A DNA stretch of 64,000 nucleotides from Glaesserella parasuis (lineage in GTDB: Bacteria > Pseudomonadota > Gammaproteobacteria > Enterobacterales > Pasteurellaceae): the NCBI RefSeq assembly GCF_002015085.1, contig NZ_MUXW01000015.1, forward strand, positions 1 to 64,000, read 5' to 3'. Made by a program: the position numbers and the translations under genes. The notes under the pieces were generated by a model. It was not told where the DNA came from, did no database searches, and saw only the letters and a list, made by a program, of their open reading frames with translations. Every line of letters starts with the position of its first letter. Positions within the stretch are counted from its first letter, which is position 1. Of this stretch, positions 27,673 through 37,025 are shown piece after piece.

Positions 27673-27765
27673 TGTAAGATAGGTATAGTTACCAAAGTGT
27701 TGGGAAGAAGGAAATTTTCTTTACAACGAGCCCATTTTAATATTATTACGGATACTACTCTTTAA

Positions 27766-28395
27766 TTAAAAGGATTTATATAACTGTCGAGTATGTTCTA
27801 ATAGCTTACGGCGTGAAAAGAAAAATTGCCAACGGCTACCGCCCATTTGTTGCCACAAAATCCCTGCACGGATACCTGCCAATAGCGACGCTCTTACCCG
27901 ATTTTGAATATCAGGGCGAGAGAGGTAATCGTGCATACCCAAAACGTGAATGCGAGAACCCAGTGGGCTGATAATATCGCTATAAATACTCGCAATGTTC
28001 GCAATCATCTGATCGTGTAAAATATCGTTATCATAGAGAGCAAGCTGGCGTTCAAGTTGTTGCAAACGTTGTGCTAAATTCGCTTTTGCTTGGGGATTTT
28101 TAGCTAACTTTTGGCTTAACGCTAATATGCTGATCCAATAGCGACCAATTTCTGTGTCAAGTTTCCCATTCGCCCCACCAAATTGAGCTAATGCGGTTTC
28201 TAACCCTTGCTTCAAATGAGCTAAATCGCCCCCGAAAACATCAAGTGTTGAGTCAGGTTGGGTAATAAGTAAACTAGAAAGAGAGTGTCTAAATGCATCA
28301 CGATCCGCAAAGCCTTTATGAGCAAATTGTTGAACAAGGCTTGCAGACTGGCATACGCCAGCTAATGCGATGGAAATATCTTGATAGTGAGCCAT
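27766..28395 (-). CDS. hflD: HflD, lysogenization regulator homologue
   Basis: A 209-residue, mostly helical peripheral membrane protein of the HflD/YcfC family. In E. coli it lowers lambda CII activity; its housekeeping role is unclear. The full-length family match includes GGANGKLDTEIGRYW and RVRASLLAGIRAGILW. In E. coli it is found between mnmA and purB. Here both are missing from the flanks, and the gene is transcribed alone, divergent from lon. Confidence 0.85.
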   Translation of the reverse strand: MAHYQDISIALAGVCQSASLVQQFAHKGFADRDAFRHSLSSLLITQPDSTLDVFGGDLAHLKQGLETALAQFGGANGKLDTEIGRYWISILALSQKLAKNPQAKANLAQRLQQLERQLALYDNDILHDQMIANIASIYSDIISPLGSRIHVLGMHDYLSRPDIQNRVRASLLAGIRAGILWQQMGGSRWQFFFSRRKLLEHTRQLYKSF

Positions 28396-28482
28396 TTTCT
28401 TGAAAAAAAATTTACAAAATTAGCTGGGAATATAGCATTTTTTCATTAAGTTTTGAACGCTTTTATTTTATTGCATTTTCCC

Positions 28483-28511
28483 CTTGTATTTCCTAAATCT
28501 ACCCCCATAAT
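28483..28511 (+). promoter_or_regulatory. Sigma-32 heat-shock promoter of lon
   Basis: CTTGTA, a 14-base spacer and CCCCATAAT match the RpoH consensus (CTTGAA, 13-14 bases, CCCCATNT). The lon start codon follows 31 bases later. Confidence 0.75.
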
Positions 28512-28541
28512 GTACAAATTCTATTTTAGGAGAGCAATCCA

Positions 28542-30947
28542 ATGGCAAGAAAAAAGAAACCTATTGAATTACCATTACTTCCACTGCGTGATGTGGTTGT
28601 GTTTCCTTATATGGTAATGCCGTTATTTGTTGGACGTGAAAAGTCAGTCCAAGCCTTGCGTGCAGCGATGGATACCAACAAACAACTGTTTTTAGTGACA
28701 CAAAAAGATCCAAACAAAGAAGATCCTACGGCAGAAGATATTTATGATGTCGGGGTGATGGCGAATATTATCCAAATGTTAAATCTTCCAGATGGCACGG
28801 TGAAAGTGCTGGTGGAAGGTCAAGTGCGTGGCAAAATTGAACATATTCGTGATGATGAAAGTGGTTTTTGGGCTGGCGTTTCCTCGATGCCTTCTGATTA
28901 TCAAGATGATAACGAAGAGTTAAAAGCGATTGCCAAAACTGCACTCAACGAATTTGAAAATTACGTTAAAAGCAATAAAAAAGTCCCTGCAGAAATTTTG
29001 CCGAAATTGCAAAAAATTACCTTTGAAGACCGCTTGGCAGATACGATGTCTGCAAATTTGATTGCTTCGGTAAAACAAAAACAGGCGTTGTTGGAAGAGC
29101 CTAATCTTATTGCTCGTTTTGAAGCTTTGTTGTTAGCGATGGCAACGGAAATGGACACAATGGAAACCGAAAGCCGTATCCGTAACCGTGTAAAACAGCA
29201 GATGGAAAAAAATCAGCGTGATTATTATTTGAATGAGCAAATTAAGGCAATTCGTAAAGAGCTGGGTGGCGAAGAAGAAGCGGAACAGAGTGAATTAGAT
29301 AAGCTCAAAGAGAAAATTGCTGAAGCAAAATTACCAAAAGAAGTACAAGAAAAGGTGGATAGCGAGTTTAATAAGCTGAAAGCAATGCCACAAAGTTCTG
29401 CTGAAGCGACAGTTGTGCGTAGCTATATCGACTGGATTTTACAAATGCCGTGGCATAAGCGGTCTGTTGTGAAGAAAGATTTGCAAAAAGCTCAAGAAGT
29501 GTTGGATAAAGATCACTACGGATTAGAGCGTGTTAAAGAACGTATTTTGGAATACCTTGCGGTACAAAGCCGTTTGAACAAGCTCAAAGGTCCGATCCTT
29601 TGCTTAGTTGGGCCACCGGGCGTGGGGAAAACGTCACTGGGTCAGTCGATTGCCAATGCGACAGGCAGAAAATATGTGCGTATGGCATTAGGTGGCGTGC
29701 GTGATGAAGCGGAAATTCGTGGTCATCGCCGTACTTACATCGGTTCAATGCCGGGACAGTTGATGATGAAAATGGCAAAAGTTGGCGTGAAGAACCCGCT
29801 TTTCTTACTCGATGAAATCGACAAAATGGCACAAGATATGCGTGGCGATCCTGCGTCTGCACTGCTGGAAGTGCTTGATCCTGAACAAAATAAAGCCTTT
29901 AACGATCACTATTTAGAAGTCGATTACGATCTATCTGATGTGATGTTCGTGGCAACATCAAACTCAATGCACATTCCACCTGCATTGTTAGACCGTATGG
30001 AAGTTATTCGCCTTTCGGGTTATACGGAAGATGAAAAAATGCACATTGCTAAAGAGCATTTGATTGCGAAACAGCAAGAGAATAACGGCTTGAAAGCTGG
30101 TGAACTTGTGATTGATGATAGTGCGATTTTGGGCATTATTCGTTACTACACCCGTGAAGCTGGGGTGCGTAGCCTTGAACGTGAGATTGCGAAAATCTGT
30201 CGTAAAGCGGTAAAAGCGTTAGTGATGGATAAGAAGCTCAAATCGATCACCGTTATCCAAGAAAACTTAAAAGATTACTTGGGCGTACAGCGTTTTGATT
30301 ACGGCAAAATGGATAGCCAGAACCGTATCGGCGAAGTGACAGGTTTGGCGTGGACGGAAGTTGGCGGTGATCTATTGACGATTGAAACCGCTTCTGTGGC
30401 TGGTAAAGGGAAGTTCTCTTACACAGGTTCTCTTGGTGATGTGATGAAAGAGTCCATTCAAGCGGCAATGATGGTCGTGCGTGCAAGAGCTGAAAAATTA
30501 GGTATTGCGAGCGATTTCCACGAAAAACGTGATATTCACGTTCACGTTCCTGAAGGTGCAACGCCGAAAGATGGCCCAAGTGCAGGTATTGCAATGTGTA
30601 CTGCATTAATCTCTAGCTTAACGGGCAATCCAGTGCGTGCAGATGTTGCAATGACGGGTGAAATTACCTTACGTGGTAAAGTCTTGCCAATCGGTGGCTT
30701 AAAAGAGAAATTGTTGGCGGCACATCGTGGTGGTATTAAGACTGTGATTATTCCAAAAGAGAATGAAAAAGACTTGGAAGAAATCCCTGAAAATGCAAAA
30801 CAAGCTCTAGCCATTCACGCTGTCGAAACCATTGATGAAGTGTTGGCAATTGCATTACAAAATCCACCTGAAGGGATTGAGATTGTGTCAAAATCTATTC
30901 CATCAATTAAAGTGAAGAAAACAAAGGCTCGTCCGGCTATGCAATAA
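28542..30947 (+). CDS. lon: ATP-dependent protease Lon
   Basis: A homohexameric cytoplasmic protease that removes misfolded and selected regulatory proteins. An N-terminal substrate-binding domain is followed by the AAA+ module (Walker A GPPGVGKTS near residue 356). The C-terminal serine-lysine protease domain has its catalytic serine in KDGPSAGIAM (about 680) and its lysine in IGGLKEKLLAA (about 722). At 801 residues it is the usual LonA size. AGGAGAG precedes the ATG, and the promoter looks heat-shock controlled. A MITE-like hairpin lies in the 3' flank. Confidence 0.97.
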   Translation: MARKKKPIELPLLPLRDVVVFPYMVMPLFVGREKSVQALRAAMDTNKQLFLVTQKDPNKEDPTAEDIYDVGVMANIIQMLNLPDGTVKVLVEGQVRGKIEHIRDDESGFWAGVSSMPSDYQDDNEELKAIAKTALNEFENYVKSNKKVPAEILPKLQKITFEDRLADTMSANLIASVKQKQALLEEPNLIARFEALLLAMATEMDTMETESRIRNRVKQQMEKNQRDYYLNEQIKAIRKELGGEEEAEQSELDKLKEKIAEAKLPKEVQEKVDSEFNKLKAMPQSSAEATVVRSYIDWILQMPWHKRSVVKKDLQKAQEVLDKDHYGLERVKERILEYLAVQSRLNKLKGPILCLVGPPGVGKTSLGQSIANATGRKYVRMALGGVRDEAEIRGHRRTYIGSMPGQLMMKMAKVGVKNPLFLLDEIDKMAQDMRGDPASALLEVLDPEQNKAFNDHYLEVDYDLSDVMFVATSNSMHIPPALLDRMEVIRLSGYTEDEKMHIAKEHLIAKQQENNGLKAGELVIDDSAILGIIRYYTREAGVRSLEREIAKICRKAVKALVMDKKLKSITVIQENLKDYLGVQRFDYGKMDSQNRIGEVTGLAWTEVGGDLLTIETASVAGKGKFSYTGSLGDVMKESIQAAMMVVRARAEKLGIASDFHEKRDIHVHVPEGATPKDGPSAGIAMCTALISSLTGNPVRADVAMTGEITLRGKVLPIGGLKEKLLAAHRGGIKTVIIPKENEKDLEEIPENAKQALAIHAVETIDEVLAIALQNPPEGIEIVSKSIPSIKVKKTKARPAMQ

Positions 30948-30990
30948 ATAGTTGATACTAGCTAAGGTGACTATGCCTCATTATTTAGAG

Positions 30991-31080
30991 TGTAATAGAC
31001 AAATTTTCTGCTAAAAATGGTTTAAAGCCTTGTACTATACGGTATTATAGGCTTTAAGCCGTTTTTTAGCAGTCATTTTG
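30991..31080. mobile_element. MITE-like hairpin related to the IS ends
   Basis: TGTAATAGACAAATTT followed by CTGCTAAAAATGG and a hairpin arm ending in AAAGCC matches the IS terminal repeat found at 53521. The facing arm (31049-31072) is nearly its reverse complement. No transposase is encoded. The outer right end is changed to TCATTTTGTAAACTATGCC, which resembles sequence next to the remnant at 58930. It may also terminate lon transcripts. Confidence 0.65.
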
Positions 31081-31144
31081 TAAACTATGCCAAACAATTT
31101 CAAAATTAGAAAATCGCTCTACGCAAAATTTGAATTTCTACTAT

Positions 31145-32302
31145 CTAAATAATCTTATTTACTAAAAACGTCAAAACTTCATAATGTGCCGTATGGGGAA
31201 ACATATCGAATAGTTGGACTTTTTTGAGTTCATAATGGCTGAGTGAGGCAAAATCTTTTGCCATTGTTTCTGCATTACAACTAGAATAAATCAAGTAGGG
31301 TGAGCCGAGTTGATTGATAAATTCGGCTAACGGTTTTCCGATTCCCCGCCTTGGTGGATTGACGATCACAAGATCGGGCTTTGTTCCTTGTTCATTCAAG
31401 GCAAATTGAGCCGAGTCCAACGAAGCGAATTTGACATTTTGTAAGCCAAGTTGTTGGGCGGATTTTGTGGCACTGGCGATGGCAGAGGCAGAAATCTCAA
31501 TGCCTGTAAGTGCGACATTCGGATTATTGGCTTGTAATGTGTGGGCACAATGTAGCCCAAAGCCCCCAACACCGCAGAACAGATCCCATAGTTGGGTAAT
31601 CGGCAATGCTTTTATCCACGCTTGAGCAGTGTGATAAAGTTGGCTGGCGACCGTTGGATTGGTTTGGAAAAATCCTTGCGGACGAATAAATAGTGGAATT
31701 TGATTAAAGCGTTCTTCTAACACTTGCTGTTCCGTCAGAAAAATCTCTTGTTCACCTTCCAAAATGGCGGAATGTTTCGGTTGTATATTCAAACTCACCA
31801 CCGATTTTTCAGGCAGTTGAGCCAGTAACATCGGCAATTCACGCTCAACAAGCGGTCGTTTTAGCTCACTTCTTAACACAAAGCGGATCATCAAAGATTG
31901 ATTATGCTGACTTTGGGTAATCAAGATGTATTTGAGTTCGCCCCGTTTTTTTGCCACGTTGTAAGGCACAAGCCCAGCCCGTCCGATAAAGGTTTTCAGA
32001 ATAGGAAAAAGTGACGTAAAGGCTTGCGGATAGAGCGGACAGTCCGTTAAATCCTCTTCATTTAAAATCCCTAAAATCGGGCGTTCAACACTGCCTGTGA
32101 CTACCATTTTGGCTTTGTTACGAAAATGTGCCAACGGCGATGTAACCGCCGGTAAAAATTCTGTGCTTTGCAAAAGATAAGGCGAAACTAACCGCTTGAG
32201 ATCAGCGCTTTTCTCTGCTAGCTGTTCGGTGTAGCTTTTATGAAGCCATTGGCACGAATTGCAACGGTTCTGTTCAAAATGGTGGCAGTTGAGTTTAGGC
32301 AT
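31145..32302 (-). CDS. rlmC: 23S rRNA (uracil-747-C5)-methyltransferase RlmC
   Basis: Methylates U747 of 23S rRNA using S-adenosylmethionine. An N-terminal iron-sulphur cysteine cluster is visible (C-x8-CNSC in the first 20 residues). The SAM motif is FCGVGGFGLH, the catalytic region NPPRRGIGKP, and SSCNAETM carries the catalytic cysteine. These match RlmC rather than RlmD or TrmA. The start MPKLNC at 32302 gives 385 residues. It overlaps the end of nagZ by 8 bases, so the two are co-translated. Confidence 0.92.
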   Translation of the reverse strand: MPKLNCHHFEQNRCNSCQWLHKSYTEQLAEKSADLKRLVSPYLLQSTEFLPAVTSPLAHFRNKAKMVVTGSVERPILGILNEEDLTDCPLYPQAFTSLFPILKTFIGRAGLVPYNVAKKRGELKYILITQSQHNQSLMIRFVLRSELKRPLVERELPMLLAQLPEKSVVSLNIQPKHSAILEGEQEIFLTEQQVLEERFNQIPLFIRPQGFFQTNPTVASQLYHTAQAWIKALPITQLWDLFCGVGGFGLHCAHTLQANNPNVALTGIEISASAIASATKSAQQLGLQNVKFASLDSAQFALNEQGTKPDLVIVNPPRRGIGKPLAEFINQLGSPYLIYSSCNAETMAKDFASLSHYELKKVQLFDMFPHTAHYEVLTFLVNKII

Positions 32303-33317
32303 GTTGGGCTTTCCATTCCAACCATTGATCTTGAAGTGTAACAAGTTGTTGATGAGCCTGTTGCCAACGTGGGCTGGCGGTTAATTCCGACCAGCTAATT
32401 TGCTTCCGTTTCATTAGGCTTAAGTAGCGTTCTTTCTGTGTTGGGGTAGGTTGATATTTCAAATTATCTAACACTTGCACCACACCGTCAGGCTCATTGC
32501 AGAGTAGTAATAAATCACAACCTGCTTGTAAGGCTTTCTCGCTTCGTTCTACATAGTTCCCCATAAAACCAGCCCCTTTCATTCCTAAATCATCAGAGAA
32601 GATCACGCCGTTAAATTGCAACTGTTTGCGTAAAATCTCTTTTAGCCAGTAACTTGAACCACTGGCAGGTTGGCTGTCACATTGGGTGTAAATAACGTGA
32701 GCAGGCATAATCGCCGATAATTTTCCTTTGGCGATCAGCTGTTTAAACGGCTGAATGTCGTGATTGAAGATCGTTTCTTTTGGGCGATCATCAAAGGGCG
32801 TTTCAAGATGAGAATCGGCAATAACGTGACCGTGACCTGGGAAATGTTTGCCTGTGGCTGCCATACCGATTTCTCGCATACCGTCAATAAAGGCTTCAGC
32901 GACAGGTAGCATTGTGGCTACATCTTCCCCAAACGAGCGATCGCCGATTGCCTTGCTACAATGCCCGAGATCCAACACAGGGGCAAAACTTAAATCAATA
33001 TCTAATGCAAACATTTCTGCGGACATTAGCCAGCCAGCTTCTTGGGCTAGTTGCAAGCGGTCTAATTGTAAAAAAGATTGCATTGCAGGCAATTTGGTAA
33101 ATCCTTCACGGAAACGTTGCACTCGACCGCCTTCTTGATCGACGGTGATTAATAATGGCTTTTTCACTCGTTGGCGGACAGATTTAACTAGAGCTTGTAA
33201 TTGGGTTTTATCGTGAAAATTGCGTGTAAAGAGAATAAGTCCTGAAACCAGTGGGTGTTCGAGTAACTCTTGTTCTTCTTGAGTAAGTTCGTAGCCAGCA
33301 AGATCGATAAGTAGCAT
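32295..33317 (-). CDS. nagZ: Beta-N-acetylhexosaminidase NagZ
   Basis: A cytoplasmic GH3 glycosidase that removes GlcNAc from anhydromuropeptides in cell-wall recycling. Family motifs are VDQEGGRVQRF, KHFPGHG (which holds the catalytic histidine) and SDDLGMKG. The 340-residue length is standard. It acts in the same pathway as ampD (60.6 kb). It lies between yoaA and rlmC on the same strand, 21 bases after yoaA, probably in one operon. Confidence 0.95.
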   Translation of the reverse strand: MLLIDLAGYELTQEEQELLEHPLVSGLILFTRNFHDKTQLQALVKSVRQRVKKPLLITVDQEGGRVQRFREGFTKLPAMQSFLQLDRLQLAQEAGWLMSAEMFALDIDLSFAPVLDLGHCSKAIGDRSFGEDVATMLPVAEAFIDGMREIGMAATGKHFPGHGHVIADSHLETPFDDRPKETIFNHDIQPFKQLIAKGKLSAIMPAHVIYTQCDSQPASGSSYWLKEILRKQLQFNGVIFSDDLGMKGAGFMGNYVERSEKALQAGCDLLLLCNEPDGVVQVLDNLKYQPTPTQKERYLSLMKRKQISWSELTASPRWQQAHQQLVTLQDQWLEWKAQHA

Positions 33318-33338
33318 GATAAACCTTTGTAAAAATTA

Positions 33339-35258
33339 TTATTTTTCTTTTAAGAAAGTCAGTACTTTTGCCAAATCCCTTGTCCGTTTCGACGGTGGTA
33401 GGCTTTTCAAAAAAGTTGAGCCATATTGTCGCATTACAAGACGAGAGTCACAGATAATCACCGCCCCCCTGTCCGTTACATCGCGGATCAAACGCCCCAC
33501 ACCTTGTTTTAAGGTAATCACCGCCTCGGGAATTTGAATATCATTAAAGGGATCGCCACCTTGCAACTTACAATCTTCCATTCGAGCCTTCAGCAATGGC
33601 TCATCGGGTGCGGTAAAAGGCAGTTTGTCGATAATCACCAACGACAACGCATCGCCCCGTACATCAATCCCTTCCCAGAAACTTTGCGTTGCAACCAGTA
33701 CACTATTTGGCTCTGCAACAAACTTCTCAAGCAGACGACTTTTACTGGTTTCCCCTTGCAACAACACGCTCAACGAACTCTGTTCTCTTAAAAAATCCGC
33801 TAAACCACGCATCATAAAATAGGACGTACAAAGTAAAAAACAACGCCCATTATTCGCTTCAATCACAGGTTTGAGCAACTGCCCCAATTCCGTTAGTGTA
33901 TGGGATTTATTGGTATCCGGCAGATAACGTGGCACACAGAGCAACGACTGATGAGCATAATCAAACGGGCTTTGCAACACCATCTGTTCTGCATTCTCAA
34001 TGCCTAGCCGCTGGCAGAAATGGTCGAACTTTCCGCCGACTTCAAGGGTTGCAGAGGTAAAAATCCAACCAACTTGATTTGCTCTCATCTGCTCACCGAA
34101 TTTATCGGCGACCGTCAGTGGCGTAATGTGCAAGCCGAAGGAACGCCCATTGATTTCATACCAATAACAATAGCCGACAACACTAGTATTGCCCAATCTT
34201 TTTAACTGTGCTTTGACTTCAGCCAAACGTTCAAAGATTTTATCCAAGGTTTCTGAACGACCGAGCGATTTTTTCACAACTTCGCTTAAAAAATCAATGT
34301 TCTCATTCAGCTTAGCAAAGCCTTCGATCACTTTCGGATCTTGCAAAATTTCACGCAAATTCCCCCGCTTGTTACCGTCCCCTAGCAACAAACGGAAATC
34401 CTGCACCACTTTTTGTAGATGATCGGACGCTTTACCCAACTGAGCAAGATCTTTCAACTCTGTACGATAAACAATGTTACTGTCTTTGCAAATATCAAAT
34501 AATTGACGAGATGTCAGCGATTGCCCAAAGTACTGGCTAGCAATATCGGGCAACTGATGTGCTTCATCAAAAATAATCAGCTCTGCATCAGGGATTAACT
34601 CACCAAAGCCTGTTTCTTTCACAGCCATATCGGCACAAAATAGGTGATGGTTCACCACAACCACATCAGCTTCCAACGCCCTACGTCGAGCTTGTACCAC
34701 ATAGCACTCTTTATAATTCGGGCAATCCGATCCCAAACAGCTTTCTGCCGTCGAAACTAATTGCGGTAAAATCGGACTATCTTCCGCAATGGTGATACAT
34801 TCGCTCAAATCCCCTATTTTTGTTCCCGTGTGCCATTTCCGCACCTTCGCCAAATCCGCCAACACCGATTTATCGCCAACCACACCCATTGCGATCACCT
34901 GATCTAACCGCTCTAAACAGAGATAATTAGCACGCCCTTTCAATAACGCCACTTTTCCCTTATATTTCAAGGCTTTTTGAATGGTTGGCAAATCACGATT
35001 AAATAACTGATCCTGCAGATTTTTAGAACCCGTAGAAATGATCGTTTTTTTGCCCGATAGCAACGCTGGCACAAGATAAGCAAAGGTTTTCCCCGTTCCC
35101 GTCCCTGCTTCAATCACCGCACTTTTGGCAAATTTCACGGCTCTTCCAACCGCTTGTGCCATTTCTAACTGAGCATCTCGCGGACGAAAACCGTGAATGT
35201 TTTGGCTTAACGTGCCTTCGGGGCTAAAAGCGTCGGTGATTTTTTCGGATAGTTTCAT
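33339..35258 (-). CDS. yoaA: DinG-family iron-sulphur DNA helicase YoaA
   Basis: An XPD/DinG-like superfamily 2 helicase involved in tolerance of replication-blocking damage; E. coli YoaA works with the pol III chi subunit. Walker A is EAGTGTGKT. The 4Fe-4S cysteines are in the CLGSDCPNYKECY region with an upstream partner in NYLCLERL. The DEAH box is FDEAHQLPD. Helicase motif VI is QGVGRLIRD. The start MKLSEKI (35258) gives 639 residues, as in relatives. An upstream in-frame ATG at 35291 adds 11 residues without an SD. Confidence 0.9.
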   Translation of the reverse strand: MKLSEKITDAFSPEGTLSQNIHGFRPRDAQLEMAQAVGRAVKFAKSAVIEAGTGTGKTFAYLVPALLSGKKTIISTGSKNLQDQLFNRDLPTIQKALKYKGKVALLKGRANYLCLERLDQVIAMGVVGDKSVLADLAKVRKWHTGTKIGDLSECITIAEDSPILPQLVSTAESCLGSDCPNYKECYVVQARRRALEADVVVVNHHLFCADMAVKETGFGELIPDAELIIFDEAHQLPDIASQYFGQSLTSRQLFDICKDSNIVYRTELKDLAQLGKASDHLQKVVQDFRLLLGDGNKRGNLREILQDPKVIEGFAKLNENIDFLSEVVKKSLGRSETLDKIFERLAEVKAQLKRLGNTSVVGYCYWYEINGRSFGLHITPLTVADKFGEQMRANQVGWIFTSATLEVGGKFDHFCQRLGIENAEQMVLQSPFDYAHQSLLCVPRYLPDTNKSHTLTELGQLLKPVIEANNGRCFLLCTSYFMMRGLADFLREQSSLSVLLQGETSKSRLLEKFVAEPNSVLVATQSFWEGIDVRGDALSLVIIDKLPFTAPDEPLLKARMEDCKLQGGDPFNDIQIPEAVITLKQGVGRLIRDVTDRGAVIICDSRLVMRQYGSTFLKSLPPSKRTRDLAKVLTFLKEK

Positions 35259-35280
35259 TTGAATAAGTAACGTAAAGAAT

Positions 35281-35296
35281 CTTACATCCATGTAAG
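35281..35296. other. Small perfect inverted repeat upstream of yoaA
   Basis: CTTACAT and ATGTAAG flank a 2-base centre, 22 bases before the yoaA start codon. It could be an operator; its identity is unknown. Confidence 0.35.
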
Positions 35297-35362
35297 AGAT
35301 TTAACGATAGTTGGAGAATGGAAAATACATCAATAATCTGTACTCAGAATATTAAATTAACA

Positions 35363-35989
35363 CTATTTTGTACCAAAAATCTTATCGCCAGCGTCGCCTA
35401 AGCCTGGGATAATATAGCCGTTTTCATTTAAATGGCTATCAATTGCAGCGGTATAGAGTTCAATATCAGGGTGAGCTTCTTCAAGTGCTTTAATACCTTC
35501 AGGTGCGGCAACAAGCACTAACACTTTGATTTGTTTACAGCCTGCAGCCTTTAAAAGATCAAGGGTAGCAATCATCGATCCACCTGTTGCTAACATCGGA
35601 TCAACCACAATTGCTAAGCGTTCGCCCACATCGTTAGCTAATTTTTTGAAATAAGGCACAGGCTCTAAGGTTTCTTCGTTACGATAGATACCCACAACGC
35701 TAATTCTCGCACTTGGAATATGCTCAAGTACGCCGTCCATCATACCTAAACCTGCACGGAGAATAGGCACAACGGTCACTTTTTTACCTTTAATACGTTC
35801 AATTTCAACTGGACCATTCCAACCTTCAATGGTAACTACTTCCGTTTCCAAATCTGAGGTCGCTTCGTAAGTTAAAAGGCTACCAACTTCCGTTGCTAAG
35901 GCACGGAAATCTTTAGTGCTTACATCAGCGGCACGCATTAAACCAATTTTATGTTTAATAAGCGGGTGTTTTACTTCAACAATTTTCAT
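35363..35989 (-). CDS. upp: Uracil phosphoribosyltransferase
   Basis: Salvages uracil to UMP with PRPP. The PRPP-binding loop VDPMLATGGSM and the C-terminal uracil-binding segment YIIPGLGDAGDKIFGTK are present, and the 208-residue length is standard. No uraA permease follows it, unlike E. coli. An SD (GGAGACC) is present upstream. Confidence 0.96.
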   Translation of the reverse strand: MKIVEVKHPLIKHKIGLMRAADVSTKDFRALATEVGSLLTYEATSDLETEVVTIEGWNGPVEIERIKGKKVTVVPILRAGLGMMDGVLEHIPSARISVVGIYRNEETLEPVPYFKKLANDVGERLAIVVDPMLATGGSMIATLDLLKAAGCKQIKVLVLVAAPEGIKALEEAHPDIELYTAAIDSHLNENGYIIPGLGDAGDKIFGTK

Positions 35990-36052
35990 TTTTGGTCTCC
36001 GGTTATGTTTAAAAAAAATCGGGCTATTCTATCAGAATTTAGCAAAGAAAGT

Positions 36053-36940
36053 TTAATCTAGATCAGATAAAAGTTCCCAAAATGCCCGAATGATCGGTTC
36101 TTGCAAACGGCGTTGCTGAACGCAAACACCTAACTCAAATGCATCAATCGGGGTTTCTAATTGAATATGGGAAATCTGGTTTGCCACAGGGCTTTGTTGC
36201 ACCACAACATCGGGGATCAACGCAACACCACAGCCCAAGGCAACCATCGGCACAATCGCTTCGTGTCCTTCCACTGTCGCATAAATTTTAGGCTCTTTAA
36301 TTTTTTGCAATTTAAACCAATGATCTATCCGCTTGCGAGCAGGCCCATCAACGGGCAAGATAAAAGGCATATTCTGCCAATCAATCGGCGTTTTCTGTAA
36401 CAATTGCGTTGCAGCACAAGCAATTCGCGGGGCAACTAACGATAATTGAATATCATCAATATAGTGAAAAATAATGTTATTCGGCAAGTTTTCAGGCTTC
36501 CCTGCAAGAGAAATATCCGACTGCAACGATTGAACGCTATACAGTGCTTTAGCAGGATCGCCTGTACTCAATTTGATCTCAATCTTGGGATAGCGTTTTC
36601 TAAATTTCGCTAAAATGCGTGGTAAGTGGCTGTAAGAAGCGGTTACAGAGCAGAAAAGTTTAAGCTCGCCTTCCAATTCAGTTTGATCTGGAGAAAAATG
36701 TCGTTGAATTTGTTGCCATTCCGCCCAAGTCTGCTCCGCAAAATGTGAAAAACGTTCCCCCGCTTCTGTCAAAATCACTTGCCGATTATCTCTTAAAAAC
36801 AACGGCTGCCCAATCTCTTGTTCCATACGTTGAATATGGCGAGAAAGGGTAGAAGCACTCATATAGTTTTTTTCTGCAGTGCGAATAAAACTACGGGTTT
36901 GAGTGATGTCTAAAAAAAGTTTAAGGGATTGGAGGTCCAT
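36053..36940 (-). CDS. ilvY: LysR-family regulator IlvY
   Basis: In E. coli IlvY activates the divergent ilvC (ketol-acid reductoisomerase) when acetohydroxy acids bind. The N-terminal winged HTH (SLKLFLDITQ ... SASTLSRHIQRME) and effector domain match IlvY well, e.g. FCSVTASYSHLP and VEGHEAIVPMVALGCGVALIP. The 295-residue length is as expected. The usual target ilvC is not divergent here; the upstream side is occupied by an AT-rich glycosyltransferase island. Its regulatory target is therefore elsewhere, or the ilvC-ilvY pair was split by insertion. Confidence 0.82.
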   Translation of the reverse strand: MDLQSLKLFLDITQTRSFIRTAEKNYMSASTLSRHIQRMEQEIGQPLFLRDNRQVILTEAGERFSHFAEQTWAEWQQIQRHFSPDQTELEGELKLFCSVTASYSHLPRILAKFRKRYPKIEIKLSTGDPAKALYSVQSLQSDISLAGKPENLPNNIIFHYIDDIQLSLVAPRIACAATQLLQKTPIDWQNMPFILPVDGPARKRIDHWFKLQKIKEPKIYATVEGHEAIVPMVALGCGVALIPDVVVQQSPVANQISHIQLETPIDAFELGVCVQQRRLQEPIIRAFWELLSDLD

Positions 36941-37025
36941 TTATTTATATTTCAACATACAATGTTATACAAATATACATAAAAATAATCATTTTCTATG
37001 TCAAATACATATGTAATATTTTTCA

